Source: Bradyrhizobium algeriense
GTDB lineage: Bacteria > Pseudomonadota > Alphaproteobacteria > Rhizobiales > Xanthobacteraceae
Direction of reading: 5' to 3'
Assembly (NCBI RefSeq): GCF_003062295.1
Contig: NZ_PYCN01000026.1
Span: 34,444-98,443 of the forward strand
DNA length: 64,000 bases
Position 1 is the stretch's first letter. Every line of letters begins with the position of its first letter. Positions 26,635 through 35,955 of the stretch are shown here, in pieces. The position numbers were made by a program, and so were the translations under genes. The notes beneath the pieces are model-generated. The model saw only the letters and a program-made list of their open reading frames with translations, was not told the origin of the DNA and made no database searches.

Positions 26635-28083
26635 ATGGCGCGCGCATTGATGATCCAGGGAGCGGGATCTGACGTGGGCAAGTCGCTCGTCGTCGCCGGC
26701 CTTGCGCGCGCCGCGACCCGCCGCGGCTATCGGGTGCTGCCCTTCAAGCCGCAGAACATGTCGAACAATGCGGCCGTGACAATCGACGGTGGCGAGATCG
26801 GACGCGCGCAGGCGTTGCAGGCGCAGGCCGCAGGTGTCGAGCCGCACACCGACATGAATCCCGTCCTGCTCAAGCCGGAGACAGATGTTGGCGCGCAGAT
26901 CATCGTGCAGGGACGGCGCGTGGCGACGCTGCGAGCCCGCGCGTACGCTGCGATGAAGTCATCGCTGATGGAGCCGGTCCTCGAAAGTTTCGGACGCCTG
27001 AAGGATCGTGCCGATCTTGTTCTGGTCGAGGGCGCCGGCAGCCCAGCCGAGGTCAATCTGAGGAGCGCCGATATCGCCAATATGGGTTTTGCCCGCAAGG
27101 CCGACGTGCCAGTCGTGCTGGTCGGCGACATCGATCGCGGCGGTGTGATTGCGCAGCTCGTCGGCATCAAGACCGTGCTGGATGCCGACGATGCGGCCAT
27201 GATCCGCGGCTTCGTCATCAACAAGTTCCGCGGCGATCCGACGCTGTTTGACAACGGCTACCGGCTGATCGAAGCACGCACATCCTGGCGGGGATTTGGG
27301 GTTCTGCCCTATTTCGCCCGCGCTGGCGAGCTTCCGGCTGAAGATGCGATGGGGCTTGCTGACGCCCGCAAGGTAGGCAAGTGCAAGATTGCCTTTCTCG
27401 CGCTGTCGCGGATCGCGAACTTTGACGACCTCGATCCGCTGAAGCTCGAGCCTGATGTCGATCTTGTGATGATCCGACCTGGAGAGGCAATCCCGGGCGA
27501 TGCAAAACTCGTGATCCTTCCCGGCTCGAAGTCGACACGCGGCGACCTCGCCTTCCTGCGCGCGCAAGGCTGGGACATCGATCTTCTCGCGCATCATCGT
27601 CGCGGCGGCCATGTGCTCGGCGTCTGCGGCGGTTACCAGATGCTCGGACGCAGTGTGGCGGATCCGACAGGAATCGAGGGACCGGCGGGAGAAACGCCCG
27701 GCCTCGGACTCCTCGACGTCAGGACGGTGATGACGCCACAAAAGACTCTCACGCGCGTTGCGGCGGTCCATGCCGCGACGGACCGACCGATCGAGGCTTA
27801 CGAGATTCACATCGGGCATACCGACGGGCCTGACCGTGCACGGCCATTTGCTTTGCTTGGCAGCGCGCCGGAAGGCGCAGTTTCCAGCGACGGACGCGTG
27901 TACGGTAGCTACCTGCACGGCCTGTTTGCTTCGGACAATTTCCGCAGCGCATTTCTCGCGCAACTGGACATTCCGGCCGCAGACCAGCAGTACCGCGCCA
28001 GGGTGGAGAGCGCGCTCGATGCGCTTGCCGACCACATCGACAGCCATCTCGATGTAAATGGGCTGCTTGCGCTCGCGCGCTGA
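26635..28083 (+). CDS. cobQ: Cobyric acid synthase CobQ
   Basis: Amidates the b, d, e and g side chains of adenosylcobyrinic diamide. The N-terminus MARALMIQGAGSDVGKSLVVAG is the ATP-binding domain, KPQNMSNNAA is the classic CobQ block, and the glutamine amidotransferase nucleophile is in GHVLGVCGGYQMLGR with a His in YGSYLHGLF. The length of 482 aa is normal. It is co-oriented with cobO; the next gene, cobD, converges on it with a gap of ten bases. Confidence 0.96.
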   Translation: MARALMIQGAGSDVGKSLVVAGLARAATRRGYRVLPFKPQNMSNNAAVTIDGGEIGRAQALQAQAAGVEPHTDMNPVLLKPETDVGAQIIVQGRRVATLRARAYAAMKSSLMEPVLESFGRLKDRADLVLVEGAGSPAEVNLRSADIANMGFARKADVPVVLVGDIDRGGVIAQLVGIKTVLDADDAAMIRGFVINKFRGDPTLFDNGYRLIEARTSWRGFGVLPYFARAGELPAEDAMGLADARKVGKCKIAFLALSRIANFDDLDPLKLEPDVDLVMIRPGEAIPGDAKLVILPGSKSTRGDLAFLRAQGWDIDLLAHHRRGGHVLGVCGGYQMLGRSVADPTGIEGPAGETPGLGLLDVRTVMTPQKTLTRVAAVHAATDRPIEAYEIHIGHTDGPDRARPFALLGSAPEGAVSSDGRVYGSYLHGLFASDNFRSAFLAQLDIPAADQQYRARVESALDALADHIDSHLDVNGLLALAR

Positions 28084-28093
28084 GGATTAGTGA

Positions 28094-29062
28094 TCAACGC
28101 GAGAGCGCGGCAGCAAGCCGCGACCATTCCGTCCCGTTACCCGGCAAGCCCAGCCGGAGCCATCCCGGCCTTTGTTCAAAAACACGTGACCATATCTGGC
28201 CGCGCGCGAGCCGCGCCTGCGCGGCGCGCGCGTCGCCGGTCTCATAGAGCCGGAACAGCAGCGTCCCGCCGACCAGTTGCCAGCCCTGCGATCGCACTTC
28301 AGCATCCAGCCGGAGGCAATCGCGCGCCAGACGCGTCGCGGTTGCCTTTGCCCACTCGCGATCAAGCAAGGCGCGCCGTCCGATCGCAATCGCTGCGCCC
28401 GAAATCGGCCATGGACCCACCATCGCCGCCAGCGCCGCGATATCGGCCTCGCTGCCGAGAACGAAGCCGAGCCGCAGTCCTGCAAGCCCGTAAAACTTCC
28501 CGAATGAGCGCAGGATCAACAGCCCCGACGGTCCCGCCCCAGGTGCTAGCGACAAGCCGGAAACGGCGTCAGCAAAGCTCTCGTCGACCACTAGTCGACC
28601 GACGCGCGGCAAGAGCGAGAGAAACTCGTTCGGATGATGGCGTCGGCCATCCGGATTGTTGGGATTAACAACCACGGCGAGATCGGCTCCTGCCAGCGCT
28701 TCGAGATTAGAAACCTCGGCCACGTCGTCCCAGGCTGCGGCCGAAAGAACCGCCGCGTACTCGTTATAGGTCGGCGCAAGAATTCGCGCCCGGCCGCGCG
28801 ACGAAAGACTCGGCAGCAATTGGATGGCTACTTGTGCGCCACCAAGGGCCACGATTCGGGCCTTGGTGGTGTAGGCCTGCTGTGCAGCCTCATGGAGGGA
28901 TTCGATATCGGATCGCGACGGCAGCGCGCTCCAGTATCTTGGCTCCACCTCACCCACCGGATAGGGCTGCCGATTGATCCCGGTTGAGAGATCGATCCAG
29001 TCCTGCGCACGCCCGCCGAAGCGCTGAACGGCGAGATCGAGATTTCCACCATGCTCGAGCAT
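28094..29062 (-). CDS. cobD: Threonine-phosphate decarboxylase CobD (CobC of Pseudomonas)
   Basis: PLP enzyme making (R)-1-amino-2-propanol phosphate, the linker between the corrin and the nucleotide loop. It opens HGGNLDLAVQRFGGRAQDWIDLSTGINRQPYP, a CobD signature, has VVVNPNNPDGR and the PLP lysine in RSFGKFYGLAGLRLG. I used the ATG at 29062, with GGAGAGG upstream, in preference to one 13 codons earlier inside the cbiB end. The length is 322 aa. It is downstream of cbiB, which uses the product. Confidence 0.92.
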   Translation of the reverse strand: MLEHGGNLDLAVQRFGGRAQDWIDLSTGINRQPYPVGEVEPRYWSALPSRSDIESLHEAAQQAYTTKARIVALGGAQVAIQLLPSLSSRGRARILAPTYNEYAAVLSAAAWDDVAEVSNLEALAGADLAVVVNPNNPDGRRHHPNEFLSLLPRVGRLVVDESFADAVSGLSLAPGAGPSGLLILRSFGKFYGLAGLRLGFVLGSEADIAALAAMVGPWPISGAAIAIGRRALLDREWAKATATRLARDCLRLDAEVRSQGWQLVGGTLLFRLYETGDARAAQARLARGQIWSRVFEQRPGWLRLGLPGNGTEWSRLAAALSR

Positions 29063-29072
29063 TGCCTCTCCG

Positions 29073-30014
29073 TCACGCGAAGGCCAAAATCGCAAACGCA
29101 CCGGCCAAAAGAACCATGGCGCGGACGTAGAGCCTCAACCCTTGCCGGATGTCCGCAGCGAACGGATCGCGCGCCCCCTCGTTGAGCCAAGGTTCGTCGG
29201 CGGTGCCACCGTGATAGATGCGCGGCCCGCTGAGCCGCACGCCGAGTGCGCCGGCCATGGCTGCTTCCGGCCAGCCGGCATTGATCGAGCGGTGGCGGCG
29301 CGCATCCCTCGCCATGCAAGATAACGCATTCGAAGGCCGCGTCGCCAGCACCACACACAAAAAGCCCGTGAGACGCGCCGGTATGAAATTGGCGAGATCG
29401 TCGATGCGCGCGGCGGCCCAACCGAAGGATTCGTGGCGCATCGTGCGATGGCCGATCATGGAGTCGAGCGTATTGATCGCCTTGTAGCCGACAATGCCCG
29501 GCAGCCCGAACAACGCTCCCCAGAACACGGGCGCCACAATGCCGTCGGAAGCGTTCTCGGCTAGGCTCTCGATGGCTGCGCGCGCAATGCCCGCCTCATC
29601 AAGAGCTGCGGGATCGCGTCCCACGATGTGCGCGACCGCTGCACGCGCGGCTGCGATATCACCGGATTGCAAGGGATTCGCAACGGCGGCCACATGATCA
29701 TAGAGCGAACGCAGCGCGACCAGGGGCCATGCGAGAATTCCCAGGAGGACGATGCGGCTCCATTCAAAGGCGAGCGCGGCCTGAACCGCCCATCCAATTC
29801 CGGCCGAAACTCCAATCACGAAAAGCGCCACGGCTGCGCCAGCGATCCGCCTGACTCCAGGCGGATCGATGGGCCGGTTGAAGCTGATGTCGAGAATGTT
29901 GACCAGCCTCCCGAGCCAGGTGACGGGATGACCAATGCGGGCGAACAGCGCGTTGGGCCAGCCCAACAGGGCGTCCACGGTCATCGCCACCGCCATCGCT
30001 CCCGCAAAGCCCAC
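29073..30014 (-). CDS. cbiB: Adenosylcobinamide-phosphate synthase CbiB
   Basis: Integral membrane protein (CobD in Pseudomonas nomenclature) joining aminopropanol phosphate to adenosylcobyric acid. It begins with a hydrophobic helix AGAMAVAMTVDALLGWPN, followed by HPVTWLGRLVNILD, ESLAENASDGIVAPVFWGALFGLPG and the DDLANFIPARLTG block, all well-conserved family motifs. The length of 313 aa is standard. It is the first gene of the cbiB-cobD pair and diverges from cobU. Confidence 0.94.
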   Translation of the reverse strand: MGFAGAMAVAMTVDALLGWPNALFARIGHPVTWLGRLVNILDISFNRPIDPPGVRRIAGAAVALFVIGVSAGIGWAVQAALAFEWSRIVLLGILAWPLVALRSLYDHVAAVANPLQSGDIAAARAAVAHIVGRDPAALDEAGIARAAIESLAENASDGIVAPVFWGALFGLPGIVGYKAINTLDSMIGHRTMRHESFGWAAARIDDLANFIPARLTGFLCVVLATRPSNALSCMARDARRHRSINAGWPEAAMAGALGVRLSGPRIYHGGTADEPWLNEGARDPFAADIRQGLRLYVRAMVLLAGAFAILAFA

Positions 30015-30145
30015 GCATCATCTCCCGTCGTGCCTGGCCCTGATGTCACAAGAATTCGGTATCAAGGCAAGCCCCATATCGCCTGATTTCACCTTTGTCT
30101 TTGTCGAAGATTGGTGATTAGTGCTGGCCTTAAGCGGAGGACGTC

Positions 30146-30649
30146 ATGGCCATCATACTCATCACGGGCGGCACCCGATCCGGCAAAAGCCTACGCGCAG
30201 AAGTCCGCACCCGCGCTTTTCCGGAACAGCCCGTCTATATCGCCACGGCAGAGGCGCTCGATGAGGAAATGGGCGAGCGAATAGCGAAGCATCGCGCGCG
30301 GCGAGGAAAGGACTGGATCGAGCGCGAGGTTCCGCTCGATCTCGTGCAGGCCTTGATCGAAACCGATGGCGGTGGCGCAAGGCTGGTCGATTGCCTCACG
30401 CTGTGGCTGTCGAACCTGCTCCACGCGGAACGCAACTGGTCGCATGAGGCTTCGCTGCTCGCTGACGCGCTTGCCCGCCAGCGCAGCCCGGTCATCATGG
30501 TCACGAACGAGGTCGGGCTCGGTATCGTGCCGGATAATGCGCTGGCGCGCGCATTTCGGGACGCGGCGGGTATCCTGAACCAGACGATTGCCTCCGTTGC
30601 GGACGAGGTCGAATTCGTCGTGGCAGGATTGCCGATGAAGCTGAAGTAA
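30146..30649 (+). CDS. cobU: Adenosylcobinamide kinase / adenosylcobinamide-phosphate guanylyltransferase
   Basis: Bifunctional enzyme (CobP) that phosphorylates cobinamide and then transfers GMP. It starts MAIILITGGTRSGKSLRAE with the P-loop GGTRSGKS; YIATAEALDEEMGERIAKHRARRG carries the His that is guanylylated in the family, and LVDCLTLWLSNLL and VTNEVGLGIVPDNALAR are diagnostic. The length of 167 aa is slightly short but complete. GGAGG lies just before the ATG. cobS follows 74 bases later. Confidence 0.94.
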   Translation: MAIILITGGTRSGKSLRAEVRTRAFPEQPVYIATAEALDEEMGERIAKHRARRGKDWIEREVPLDLVQALIETDGGGARLVDCLTLWLSNLLHAERNWSHEASLLADALARQRSPVIMVTNEVGLGIVPDNALARAFRDAAGILNQTIASVADEVEFVVAGLPMKLK

Positions 30650-30723
30650 TGCCGCGCTTGGCGGAATTGCGACGCGTCGTCGGGTGAGCGCGAGCGAGTT
30701 GACGGTTCGAGGGATGAAGAAAC

Positions 30724-31512
30724 ATGCATCATTTCGAGCATCTCAGGGGCATCGTCACTGACCTGAGAATCGCCATTTCGCTCTCCACGCTTCTGCCTCT
30801 CGGGCCGGCGACGCCGGTCAGCGATGGCGATGTTGCCCGCGCGAGCTGGGCGTTGCCAGTGGCAGGATTGCTGGTTGGCTTTGCCGGTGCGGCGGTCTAC
30901 TGGATCGCACGCGAGGTGGGCTTGACGCCAAGCCCTGCAGCCATGTTGGCGCTAGCGGCCACGGTTCTCGTCACCGGCGCGATGCACGAGGACGGCCTTG
31001 CCGATACCGCCGACGGGCTCGGCGGCGGCCGGACGCGCGAGCGGAAGCTCGAGATCATGCGCGACAGCCGGATCGGTACTTACGGCGCGTGCGCGCTTAT
31101 CGCATCGCTCATCTTGCGATGGAGCGCGCTCGAAACGATCGCCGAGCCAATGTCGATCGCGGCCGCGCTTTCGGTTGCACATGCGGCGGCGCGCGCCGGC
31201 ATGCCCGCCTTCATGTGGCTGATTCCGCCGGCGCGATCGGATGGGCTTTCGGCCCGAGCCGGACGGCCGCCGGGGCGAAGCGCCGCCATTGCATTTGCTC
31301 TCGGGGCTCTTTGCCTCGTTTTCGGTTCCGGGCCGAGCAAGGCGTTGATCGGAGTGATTTTGCTCTCACTGGCCGGGTTGATACTGGCGTGGCTTGCCAC
31401 GAGGCAGGTCGGCGGACAGACAGGTGATATATTGGGTGCGTTCGAACAGATTGGCGAGATCGTGGTTTTGCTGATGACAGCTGCCCTCCTTCACACGGAA
31501 CCAGGACCCTGA
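30724..31512 (+). CDS. cobS: Adenosylcobinamide-GDP ribazoletransferase CobS
   Basis: Membrane enzyme (CobV) joining adenosylcobinamide-GDP with alpha-ribazole (phosphate) to finish the coenzyme. It contains the acidic active-site motif HEDGLADTADGLGGGRTRERKLEIMRDSRIGTYGA in pieces, and about six hydrophobic helices. The length is 262 aa. Its stop overlaps the bluB start by one base, so lower-ligand synthesis and attachment are co-expressed. Confidence 0.93.
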   Translation: MHHFEHLRGIVTDLRIAISLSTLLPLGPATPVSDGDVARASWALPVAGLLVGFAGAAVYWIAREVGLTPSPAAMLALAATVLVTGAMHEDGLADTADGLGGGRTRERKLEIMRDSRIGTYGACALIASLILRWSALETIAEPMSIAAALSVAHAAARAGMPAFMWLIPPARSDGLSARAGRPPGRSAAIAFALGALCLVFGSGPSKALIGVILLSLAGLILAWLATRQVGGQTGDILGAFEQIGEIVVLLMTAALLHTEPGP

Positions 31513-32144
31513 TGGTCGCTTTCGATGAAGCCTTTCGCCGGCAACTGCGCGAGCTCTTCGTGTGGCGCCGCGACGTGCGGCGCTTTCGTCCCGATCCGCT
31601 GCCGAGCGGCGCCATGGAGCGGCTGATTGAGATCGCCTGCCTTTCCCCGTCGGTCGGCCTGAGCCAGCCTTGGCGGTTTGTGATCGTCGAAGACAACGCA
31701 AGGCGCAGTGCCGTGGTCGAGGATTTCAGGGCCTGCAACGCCGATGCGTTGCATTCTTATTCAGGCGAACGCGCGGCGCGGTATGCGAGCCTCAAGCTCG
31801 CCGGTCTCGAAGAGGCCCCGGGTCACCTGGCCGTGTTCGCGGACAAGACGAACGATATGGGGCATCGCCTCGGGCGTGCAACCATGCCGGATGCGGTCGA
31901 ATACTCCGTCGCCGCCGCCATCTGCTGCATGTGGCTCGCCGCACGTGCAGACGGCATCGGACTTGGCTGGGTGTCGATCCTTAACCCGGCTCGCATCCAC
32001 GAGGTTCTTGAAGTGCCGGAGTCCTGGAAGTTCATCGGCTATCTCTGCGTCGGCTATCCCCAGAAAGAGTTTGATCGACCCGAACTTGAGCGCGCCAACT
32101 GGGAATATCGGCGATCGGCGAAGGAATTTACCACTCGACGCTAG
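31512..32144 (+). CDS. bluB: 5,6-Dimethylbenzimidazole synthase BluB
   Basis: Oxygen-dependent cleavage of reduced FMN to the lower ligand of B12. It is a nitroreductase-fold protein of 210 aa with VWRRDVRRFRPDPL at the N-terminus, CLSPSVGLSQPWRFVIVED (FMN-binding), FADKTNDMGHRLGR and LGWVSILNPARIHEVLEVPESW, a strong BluB fingerprint. Supplies the benzimidazole used by CobT at 9.7 kb. It is the last gene of the cob region. Confidence 0.94.
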   Translation: MVAFDEAFRRQLRELFVWRRDVRRFRPDPLPSGAMERLIEIACLSPSVGLSQPWRFVIVEDNARRSAVVEDFRACNADALHSYSGERAARYASLKLAGLEEAPGHLAVFADKTNDMGHRLGRATMPDAVEYSVAAAICCMWLAARADGIGLGWVSILNPARIHEVLEVPESWKFIGYLCVGYPQKEFDRPELERANWEYRRSAKEFTTRR

Positions 32145-32321
32145 CGCCCAGAATTTCAAGTTTCCACCCGGAGCCTTCGTCGCGTGTTAACGTCGTGTCG
32201 GTCAACCAACCAGGACTAACGACCTGGCGATTGGCCGAAGGGCAACGTTAGATTCCTCTCGGCTAGATATTGGCCCCACACTGGTTTGTCTGGCACTGCA
32301 GACCCGGGCCGCGATGTTTTT

Positions 32322-32361
<40 letters not shown>

Positions 32362-32906
32362 TCCAGTTCCGGACGGCTGTGTTCGCTCGCAATACCCCGT
32401 GCGCAGCTAAGAAGCGAGAAACTCGTTCGGGTTGAGGCCCCGGATCGGCGCGACCGATGCGGCGCCTGTTGCTGGCTGCCGTCGAAACCGGTGGGCCTCG
32501 CGCTTAAAGCTAGGCGCTAACCGACATCGATCGCCCAGCAATGATGGGTAGAGCGCGTGAGAAGCCACCCGCAGCCATCTACCAGAGTACGCTCGCACGA
32601 TGATCGATCAGTGTGCTCGCAATTCGACGGGAAAGAATAATACCCGGTCGCCACTTCAGCTGTACGAGGCCACAACTATTTGAATCAACGCACTTAGTGG
32701 TAATGCCATGCCTGTCCTTGACAAAACGCTTTTCTGCCGTCCCAGTATCGTTGCGAAGTAATAGGCCGGTGACAGACATCAACTAATCCGATGGGCCGTT
32801 CTGATTTAGCGATGGATTGGTGCGAGGACGCGGCCAACCCCTGAATTCATGGGCGTGAGTGAGATCAAATGCAAGATCTGCAAGCTGGCGCTCATACTCG
32901 CCATAG

Positions 32907-32940
32907 TAAAAAATGCCCGGCCCCCTTTCGGCGGCCGGGC
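32907..32940 (-). terminator. Rho-independent terminator, leftward
   Basis: Leftward: GCCCGGCC, a ten-base loop, GGCCGGGC, then ATTTTTT. The eight GC-rich pairs plus the U-run make a strong intrinsic terminator. It lies about 400 bases downstream of the leftward nod box, and a 74-codon open frame ends six bases before it, so it probably closes that transcript. Confidence 0.8.
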
Positions 32941-32987
32941 GGAAGTCAGTCTGGGAGGAGCGACGCTGTTACACATCGCACCAGCTT
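32921..32987. repeat. Dispersed repeat, copy 2
   Basis: Matches 8621-8690 over about 67 bases with roughly three quarters identity by eye. On the leftward strand both copies read Lys-Leu-Val-Arg-Cys then a stop, followed by the terminator arm. This copy has the intact stem-loop. It may be the conserved 3' end of a small gene or of a non-coding RNA. Confidence 0.6.
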
Positions 32988-33170
32988 CCGTCGGCAGAGG
33001 GAGGGTGCCGACGGTTCATTTACGGCGAGGGCATTCGCCGTTAACTTTAGCCACGGGAAGGCCGATATCCGTTCCAAATGAAATCTGGCTTCGCTTCCTT
33101 CTGCTCTATTCAGGGAATTCGGCCCAACGCTGCGCGGGAAGGTCGACAACGGCGTCAGTTCTTCCCTCAC
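32946..33170 (-). CDS. Hypothetical 74-codon frame in the nod-box unit
   Basis: Leftward frame starting at GTG (33170), ending six bases before the terminator. The product shows no motif, and there is no good ribosome site before the GTG. Its position, between a nod box and a terminator, is the only reason to list it. The last codons are shared with the repeat at 8.6 kb. Confidence 0.2.
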   Translation of the reverse strand: MREELTPLSTFPRSVGPNSLNRAEGSEARFHLERISAFPWLKLTANALAVNEPSAPSLCRRKLVRCVTASLLPD

Positions 33171-33339
33171 GTAATCTTAGGACGGTCACCAAGATCATGC
33201 TTCTGAGATGGACCCACGGAAAAGAGGCTGTCCGTCAATGCTACACCCGCCGACTGATCGTCATCCACGACGGAAATGACGCCGAGTGTGTGCGGCCATT
33301 TGCACCAGACTATGCGCTTTTTCTATGCAGCATTCCGTA

Positions 33340-33388
33340 AAATTGGTGAAATCGATTGTTTTGATGGGATGCATCTATACTGTTGATA
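33340..33388 (-). promoter_or_regulatory. nod box (NodD binding site), leftward
   Basis: Leftward the 49 bases read TATCAACAG-TATA-GATG-CATCCC-ATCA-AAACAATCG-ATTTCACCAATTT. Against the rhizobial nod-box consensus (YATCCAY..YRYRGATG....YNATCNAAACAATCRATTTTACCAATCY) the GATG, ATC, AAACAATCR and ATTT.ACCAAT blocks all match, with about four differences at conserved positions. Transcription should run towards lower coordinates. No nodulation gene follows within 400 bases. Confidence 0.85.
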
Positions 33389-33948
33389 CATAAAGACATG
33401 CGTTCAGCGGCCTTGATCTAAATCGCGTCGTTCGCGCCGGACGCTGTGATGACCCAGCGTAAGCTCTGGCCTCATAGCAATCTATTCTATCAAGACCTCG
33501 CGGTGGCCGACTTTTTTGCGCGGCCTCGGCCCTTTTCCCACCTGCAAGGCCCGCTGCGGGCTTGCGCTGCTTTTACGGATCAGCCAGGGCACGCCGCGGA
33601 AATCTCACAATTGCGCGTTTAGGGCTTCAATCGCGAAAGACCGCTGAGGGGGCGCGTTGGCCGACGGCTGGTGCGAAGGTAATCATCGAGGCTTGCACGG
33701 ACACGGCTCGCAAACGGCGAGGCACCCGGCTCATCATGGCCCATGATTGTTTGATGCCCGACAAAGTCTCACTCGGCAACGTGGTAATTGCGACACTATT
33801 CTCAATCCAAGAATATCGCGCGGCCGTGCCCCGGGCCGACTAGACGCACATCATCGACAGCCTTCGAGCGGCACGTCATTTGCAAAGATGATGTTGGGCG
33901 TGGACACGGACGTTCACCCGTGCCGATGCCCGCAACCTCCAGGTTGCA

Positions 33949-33996
33949 GCCCGACGCACCTCTTGCTTCCCCCTTGCAAAGTGCGTCGGGCTTTTT
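33949..33996 (+). terminator. Strong Rho-independent terminator, rightward
   Basis: GCCCGACGCAC, a 21-base loop, GTGCGTCGGGC and TTTTT: an eleven-pair perfect stem. A second small hairpin, GCAACCTCCAGGTTGC, lies just before it (33932-33947). No protein gene ends nearby on this strand, so it may close a small RNA. Confidence 0.75.
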
Positions 33997-34572
33997 CGGT
34001 CGTCAAGTTTCCACGCATCTGCCTATCCTCCGCGTGAATGCAAATTGGAACGCCTATGAACTATACGCGCGCATTTTCGGAGACGCCGAACGCCATGTCG
34101 GCGCCAATCATCGGATGCATGGCGATGTTCTCGGCGACCAGCGGCATTGCGGTCGCTGAGATTTAGTCCACTTCCTCCTGCGCCAGACGCAGCGGTAACG
34201 TTCACGGTGAGCAGGAAGCAGGGCTTGCGCCAGAGCGTAGCGACGCTGAAAAGTGCAGTTCCCTACTCGCTGAAAGGAGTGATCACCTTCAATAGTTCTT
34301 TCGGTAGCGTCCAATCCGATTAGAAGTGCACGCTGCTCCGTATCCGGATTTTTGTATCCGGGATGCGACAATGCAGCAGACTGTCGGGGAGCCATCGAAA
34401 AACATTCCCAAATTGATAGTTTCCCGGTGATTTAGAACACTACCAACGACAACCTTGACGATCAAGCCCATTGGCTTTGAATCGCTGATCTCGCCGGTCA
34501 TACTCCCTGACCCAGCGCAAAGTCCAGTTGGCGCTAGGCTCTTATGTGGCTAGGAATGGGGGGAACTCGAAT

Positions 34573-35922
34573 ATGCGATCGGATTTGGCTGACATCTACG
34601 GGCAAGACAAGCTCCCACGGTACACCAGCTATCCAACAGCCCCGCACTTCTCTTCTGCAATCGGCGAGAAGGTGTATCGGCATTGGCTCAGATCGGTTTC
34701 GGCCCACCGACCCGTCTCGCTCTATTTTCACATACCTTTCTGTCGCTCAATGTGCTGGTACTGCGGATGCCATACATCGGTGGCCGAGCACGAGGAGCCG
34801 ATCGCCGCGTTCGTCGCAGCTTTGCGTCGGGAGGCGCAACTAGTCGCGGACACGATAGAGAAAAGCCTGCCGGTCGCGCATCTGCACTTCGGCGGGGCAC
34901 TCCGACCATCATGGCTCCGCAACTGCTCGTCGATCTCGCTTACGCCTTGCGCTGTATCTTTTTCGTGGTTCCGGATGCCGAGATTGCCGTTGAGGTCGAT
35001 CCGCGAACTCTGACCAACGACCTGACGCAAACTTTAGAATACTGCGGGGTCACCCGCGCGAGCCTCGGAGTCCAGAGCTTCGACCCAAGAGTGCAGCGCA
35101 CAATAAATAGATTGCAAAGCTTCGAGCAGACGGCAGCTGCAGTCGAAAGGCTTCGCCGGGCAGGTGTGCGGGGGATCAACTTCGACCTTCTCTATGGTCT
35201 TCCTTTTCAGACGGTAAGCTCTTGTCTAGACAGCATTGCCAAGTGCGTCGAATTGCGCCCCGACCGGCTTTCGGTGTTCGGCTACGCGCACGTCCCCTCA
35301 TTCAAGAAGCATCAGCGCAAGATCGCGGAGGAGAGCTTACCTGACAGTGTCGAGCGACACGTTCAGTCCGAGACCATCGCAGAGGCCCCTCAGGACGCGG
35401 GGTATGTGCGCATCGGGTTGGATCACTTCGCGCTCCCAGACGATGCGCTCGCGACGGCGCAGCGATGGCCGATTGCGGCGCAATTTCCAGGGCTACACCG
35501 ATGACGGCGCTGACACACTCATCGGCCTCGGGGCGAGCGCGATCGGTCGGATGCCACACGGCTTTGTCCAGAACGTGGTGGCCATCCGCGACTACCTGAA
35601 CCGCATCGCGGAGGGCCGGCTAGCCACGGTGAAGGGTTATGCTTTCACCGAGGATGACCTTTTCCGCGCTGATATCATCGAGCGGATCATGTGCGATTTG
35701 ACCGTTGACCTGGAGCAGATATCCCGCATCCATCGTCGGGATCCACGGACAGCAGTCGTCGATCGCGCCCGAATCGACCGGCTTTTAGCCGACGGAGTCG
35801 CGACAATGTCTCAAGGTCGGCTAACCGTCAGCGAACGATCGGAATTCCTGGTGCGTAGCGTCGCCTCAGCGTTTGATGCTCACCTTTCGCGGTCAACAGG
35901 CGTGCACAGTCGCGCGGTTTAA
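34573..35922 (+). pseudogene. hemN: Oxygen-independent coproporphyrinogen III oxidase HemN, two frameshifts
   Basis: HemN makes protoporphyrinogen without oxygen and is needed for heme supply in microaerobic bacteroids. The start MRSDLADIYGQDKLPRYTSYPTAPHF, preceded by GGGGGGAA, and the cluster motif FHIPFCRSMCWYCGC (CxxxCxxCxC) are authentic. At about 34895 one G is missing in the GGCGGGG run, breaking the GGGTP motif. The second frame carries FEQTAAAVERLRRAGVRGINFDLLYGLP. Near 35463 two bases are missing and the original frame returns (FQGYTDDGADTLIGLGASAIG) to a normal end. Total loss is three bases, so the reading frame is restored but about 190 residues are out of phase. No FixK box was found upstream. 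Sequencing error is possible. Confidence 0.85.
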
Positions 35923-35955
35923 AGACCGAGAGGCCCTTAGACCATTTGTAGCTTG

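Noticed and set aside
34056..34166. 36-aa rightward frame MNYTRAFSETPN... resembling a secreted peptide
   Set aside because: Poor ribosome site and no cleavage motif; indistinguishable from chance.
34456..34466. TTGACGATCAA as a FixK box for hemN
   Set aside because: The half-sites are three bases apart instead of four to six, so the dimer spacing is wrong.
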